Source: Gammaproteobacteria bacterium
GTDB lineage: Bacteria > Pseudomonadota > Gammaproteobacteria > Arenicellales > Poriferihabitantaceae
Assembly: GCA_020027415.1 (NCBI GenBank)
Contig: JAHRAW010000123.1
Span: 1-6,351 of the forward strand
Direction of reading: 5' to 3'
Length of the DNA stretch: 6,351 nucleotides
The position numbers and the translations under genes were made by a program. The notes beneath the pieces are model-generated. The model did no database searches. It had not been told where the DNA came from and saw only the letters and a list, made by a program, of their open reading frames with translations. Below are positions 5,664 to 6,351 of the stretch, one piece after another; position 1 is the first letter of the stretch; each line of letters starts with the position of its first letter.

Positions 5664-6308
5664 TCATTGCAAATTTTCCGCCGGCGCGGCAAGCGCGACG
5701 CCAATCATGCTGTCGCGGGTAACCAAACGCGCCAGTTGCGCGGCGCGTAAATGTTCGCTGTTGGGCGGTCGTTGCGGCAACACCAGATAGCGAATTTCAG
5801 CGGTGGAATCCCATACCCGCACTTCCACATCGCGCGCCAAGCGCACGCCGAATTCCGCCAACACTGCGCGCGGTTCGCGCACCGCCCGCGCGCGATAACT
5901 GGACGCTTTATACCAAGTCGGCGGCAAACCAAGCACCGGCCATGGATAGCATGAACACAAAGTACACACCACCATATTATGCACCTGCGCGGTGTTTTCC
6001 ACCGCCTGCATATGTTCGCCTTGCCGCCCGGCGTACCCCATTTCCATAATCGCGGCGGTGGCGTCGGTTAATAAGCGTTGTTTATACGCCGGCTCAGTCC
6101 ACGCCCGCGCCACCACCTGCGCGCCGTTTCTGGGACCGATTTGATGCTCGTAGGCGTCCACCAATTGATCCATCGCCGCCGCATTGACCAACCCTTTTTC
6201 AATCAGCAAATTTTCCAAGCGCTTAACGCGCTGCTCAATTTCATTCGGCGCAGCCTGTTCATGCGGCGGTTGGTTTTCACTTGGGGAATCGTTTTCGGTG
6301 GCACTCAT
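5664..6308 (-). CDS. nthA: Nitrile hydratase subunit alpha, cobalt type
   Basis: This 214-residue subunit binds the catalytic metal and, with beta, hydrates nitriles to amides. The metal claw VCTLCSCYPWPVLGLPPTWYK is present with C115, T116, C118, S119 and C120. Thr in the second position is typical of cobalt enzymes, where iron enzymes usually have Ser. By homology C118 and C120 would be oxidised to sulfinic and sulfenic acids. Other family landmarks are RVKRLENLLIEKGLV (28-42), YEHQIGPRNGAQVVARAW (53-70), GRQGEHMQAVENT, YRARAVREPRAVLAEFG, VRVWDSTAEIRYLVLPQRP and LVTRDSMIGV. The first 25 residues are a Pro/Glu/Asn-rich tail. The start at 6308 is preferred to the ATG at 6314 because GAGG (6320-6317) is eight bases from the former but only two from the latter. 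The thiocyanate hydrolase gamma subunit has a similar claw, but the intact single-chain beta next door argues for nitrile hydratase. First gene of the operon; its promoter is outside the window. Confidence 0.95.
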   Translation of the reverse strand: MSATENDSPSENQPPHEQAAPNEIEQRVKRLENLLIEKGLVNAAAMDQLVDAYEHQIGPRNGAQVVARAWTEPAYKQRLLTDATAAIMEMGYAGRQGEHMQAVENTAQVHNMVVCTLCSCYPWPVLGLPPTWYKASSYRARAVREPRAVLAEFGVRLARDVEVRVWDSTAEIRYLVLPQRPPNSEHLRAAQLARLVTRDSMIGVALAAPAENLQ

Positions 6309-6316
6309 TACCATCG

Positions 6317-6320
6317 CCTC
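6317..6320 (-). promoter_or_regulatory. Ribosome-binding site deciding the alpha-subunit start
   Basis: GAGG on the minus strand (6320-6317) is spaced eight bases from the ATG at 6308 and only two from the ATG at 6314, so the downstream start is favoured. The remaining 31 bases to the window edge are A/G-rich and hold no clear promoter. Confidence 0.6.
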
Positions 6321-6351
6321 TGTTTAAAAGGTCTGGATTCTCTTCTTTCCA

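Noticed and set aside
5648..5704. Upstream extension of the beta subunit to 5704
   Set aside because: The start codon there would be TTG inside the alpha gene, without a ribosome-binding site, and the added residues (MASRLPRRRKICNES) do not resemble the family.
5306..5722. 138-codon plus-strand frame
   Set aside because: Antisense to the nitrile hydratase beta gene and the end of alpha, both clearly recognisable.
4639..6308. Thiocyanate hydrolase operon
   Set aside because: The alpha-like claw protein would also fit its gamma subunit, but in thiocyanate hydrolase the beta-like chain is split into two genes. Here it is a single 250-residue chain followed by an activator, as in cobalt nitrile hydratase.

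Overview
The window looks like chromosomal DNA from a moderately GC-rich Gram-negative proteobacterium, probably gamma or beta. The first gene is an outer-membrane beta-barrel protein ending in phenylalanine. The largest gene is the long fused form of indolepyruvate:ferredoxin oxidoreductase found widely in proteobacteria. The first intergenic region holds ATTCCCGC/GCGGGAAT dispersed repeats of a kind common in that phylum. The species cannot be told from the sequence.

Layout: (1) 1-359, + strand, the 3' end of an outer-membrane beta-barrel gene. (2) 360-1045, about 690 bases with no convincing protein gene but much secondary structure: a GC-rich hairpin, a perfect 26-bp palindrome, a cluster of ATTCCCGC repeats, a plus-strand intrinsic terminator, and a minus-strand terminator that may end a short untranslated transcript. 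(3) 1046-4549, + strand, one 1167-residue gene for a fused 2-oxoacid (indolepyruvate-type) ferredoxin oxidoreductase, complete and uninterrupted. (4) 4550-4638, a short convergent spacer with degenerate heptamer repeats. (5) 6308-4639, - strand, a compact three-gene cobalt-type nitrile hydratase operon in the order alpha, beta, accessory protein, reading toward the oxidoreductase gene. Its promoter region is almost entirely outside the window.

The three minus-strand genes form one working unit. Alpha carries the CTLCSC metal-binding claw, beta completes the active site, and the small third protein is the activator that delivers cobalt or assists maturation of alpha. The enzyme hydrates nitriles to amides. 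The convergent oxidoreductase oxidatively decarboxylates aryl (or other) 2-oxoacids to acyl-CoA with ferredoxin reduction. Both could touch aromatic amino-acid-derived compounds, but nothing in the sequence proves a functional link, and no amidase or cobalt transporter is visible.

I found no new defence, mobile or signalling system. The points most worth checking are the terminator-like unit duplicated around the repeat block (441-627), the possible minus-strand small RNA (about 860 to 668), and a serine-dipeptide repeat inside the nitrile hydratase beta subunit.
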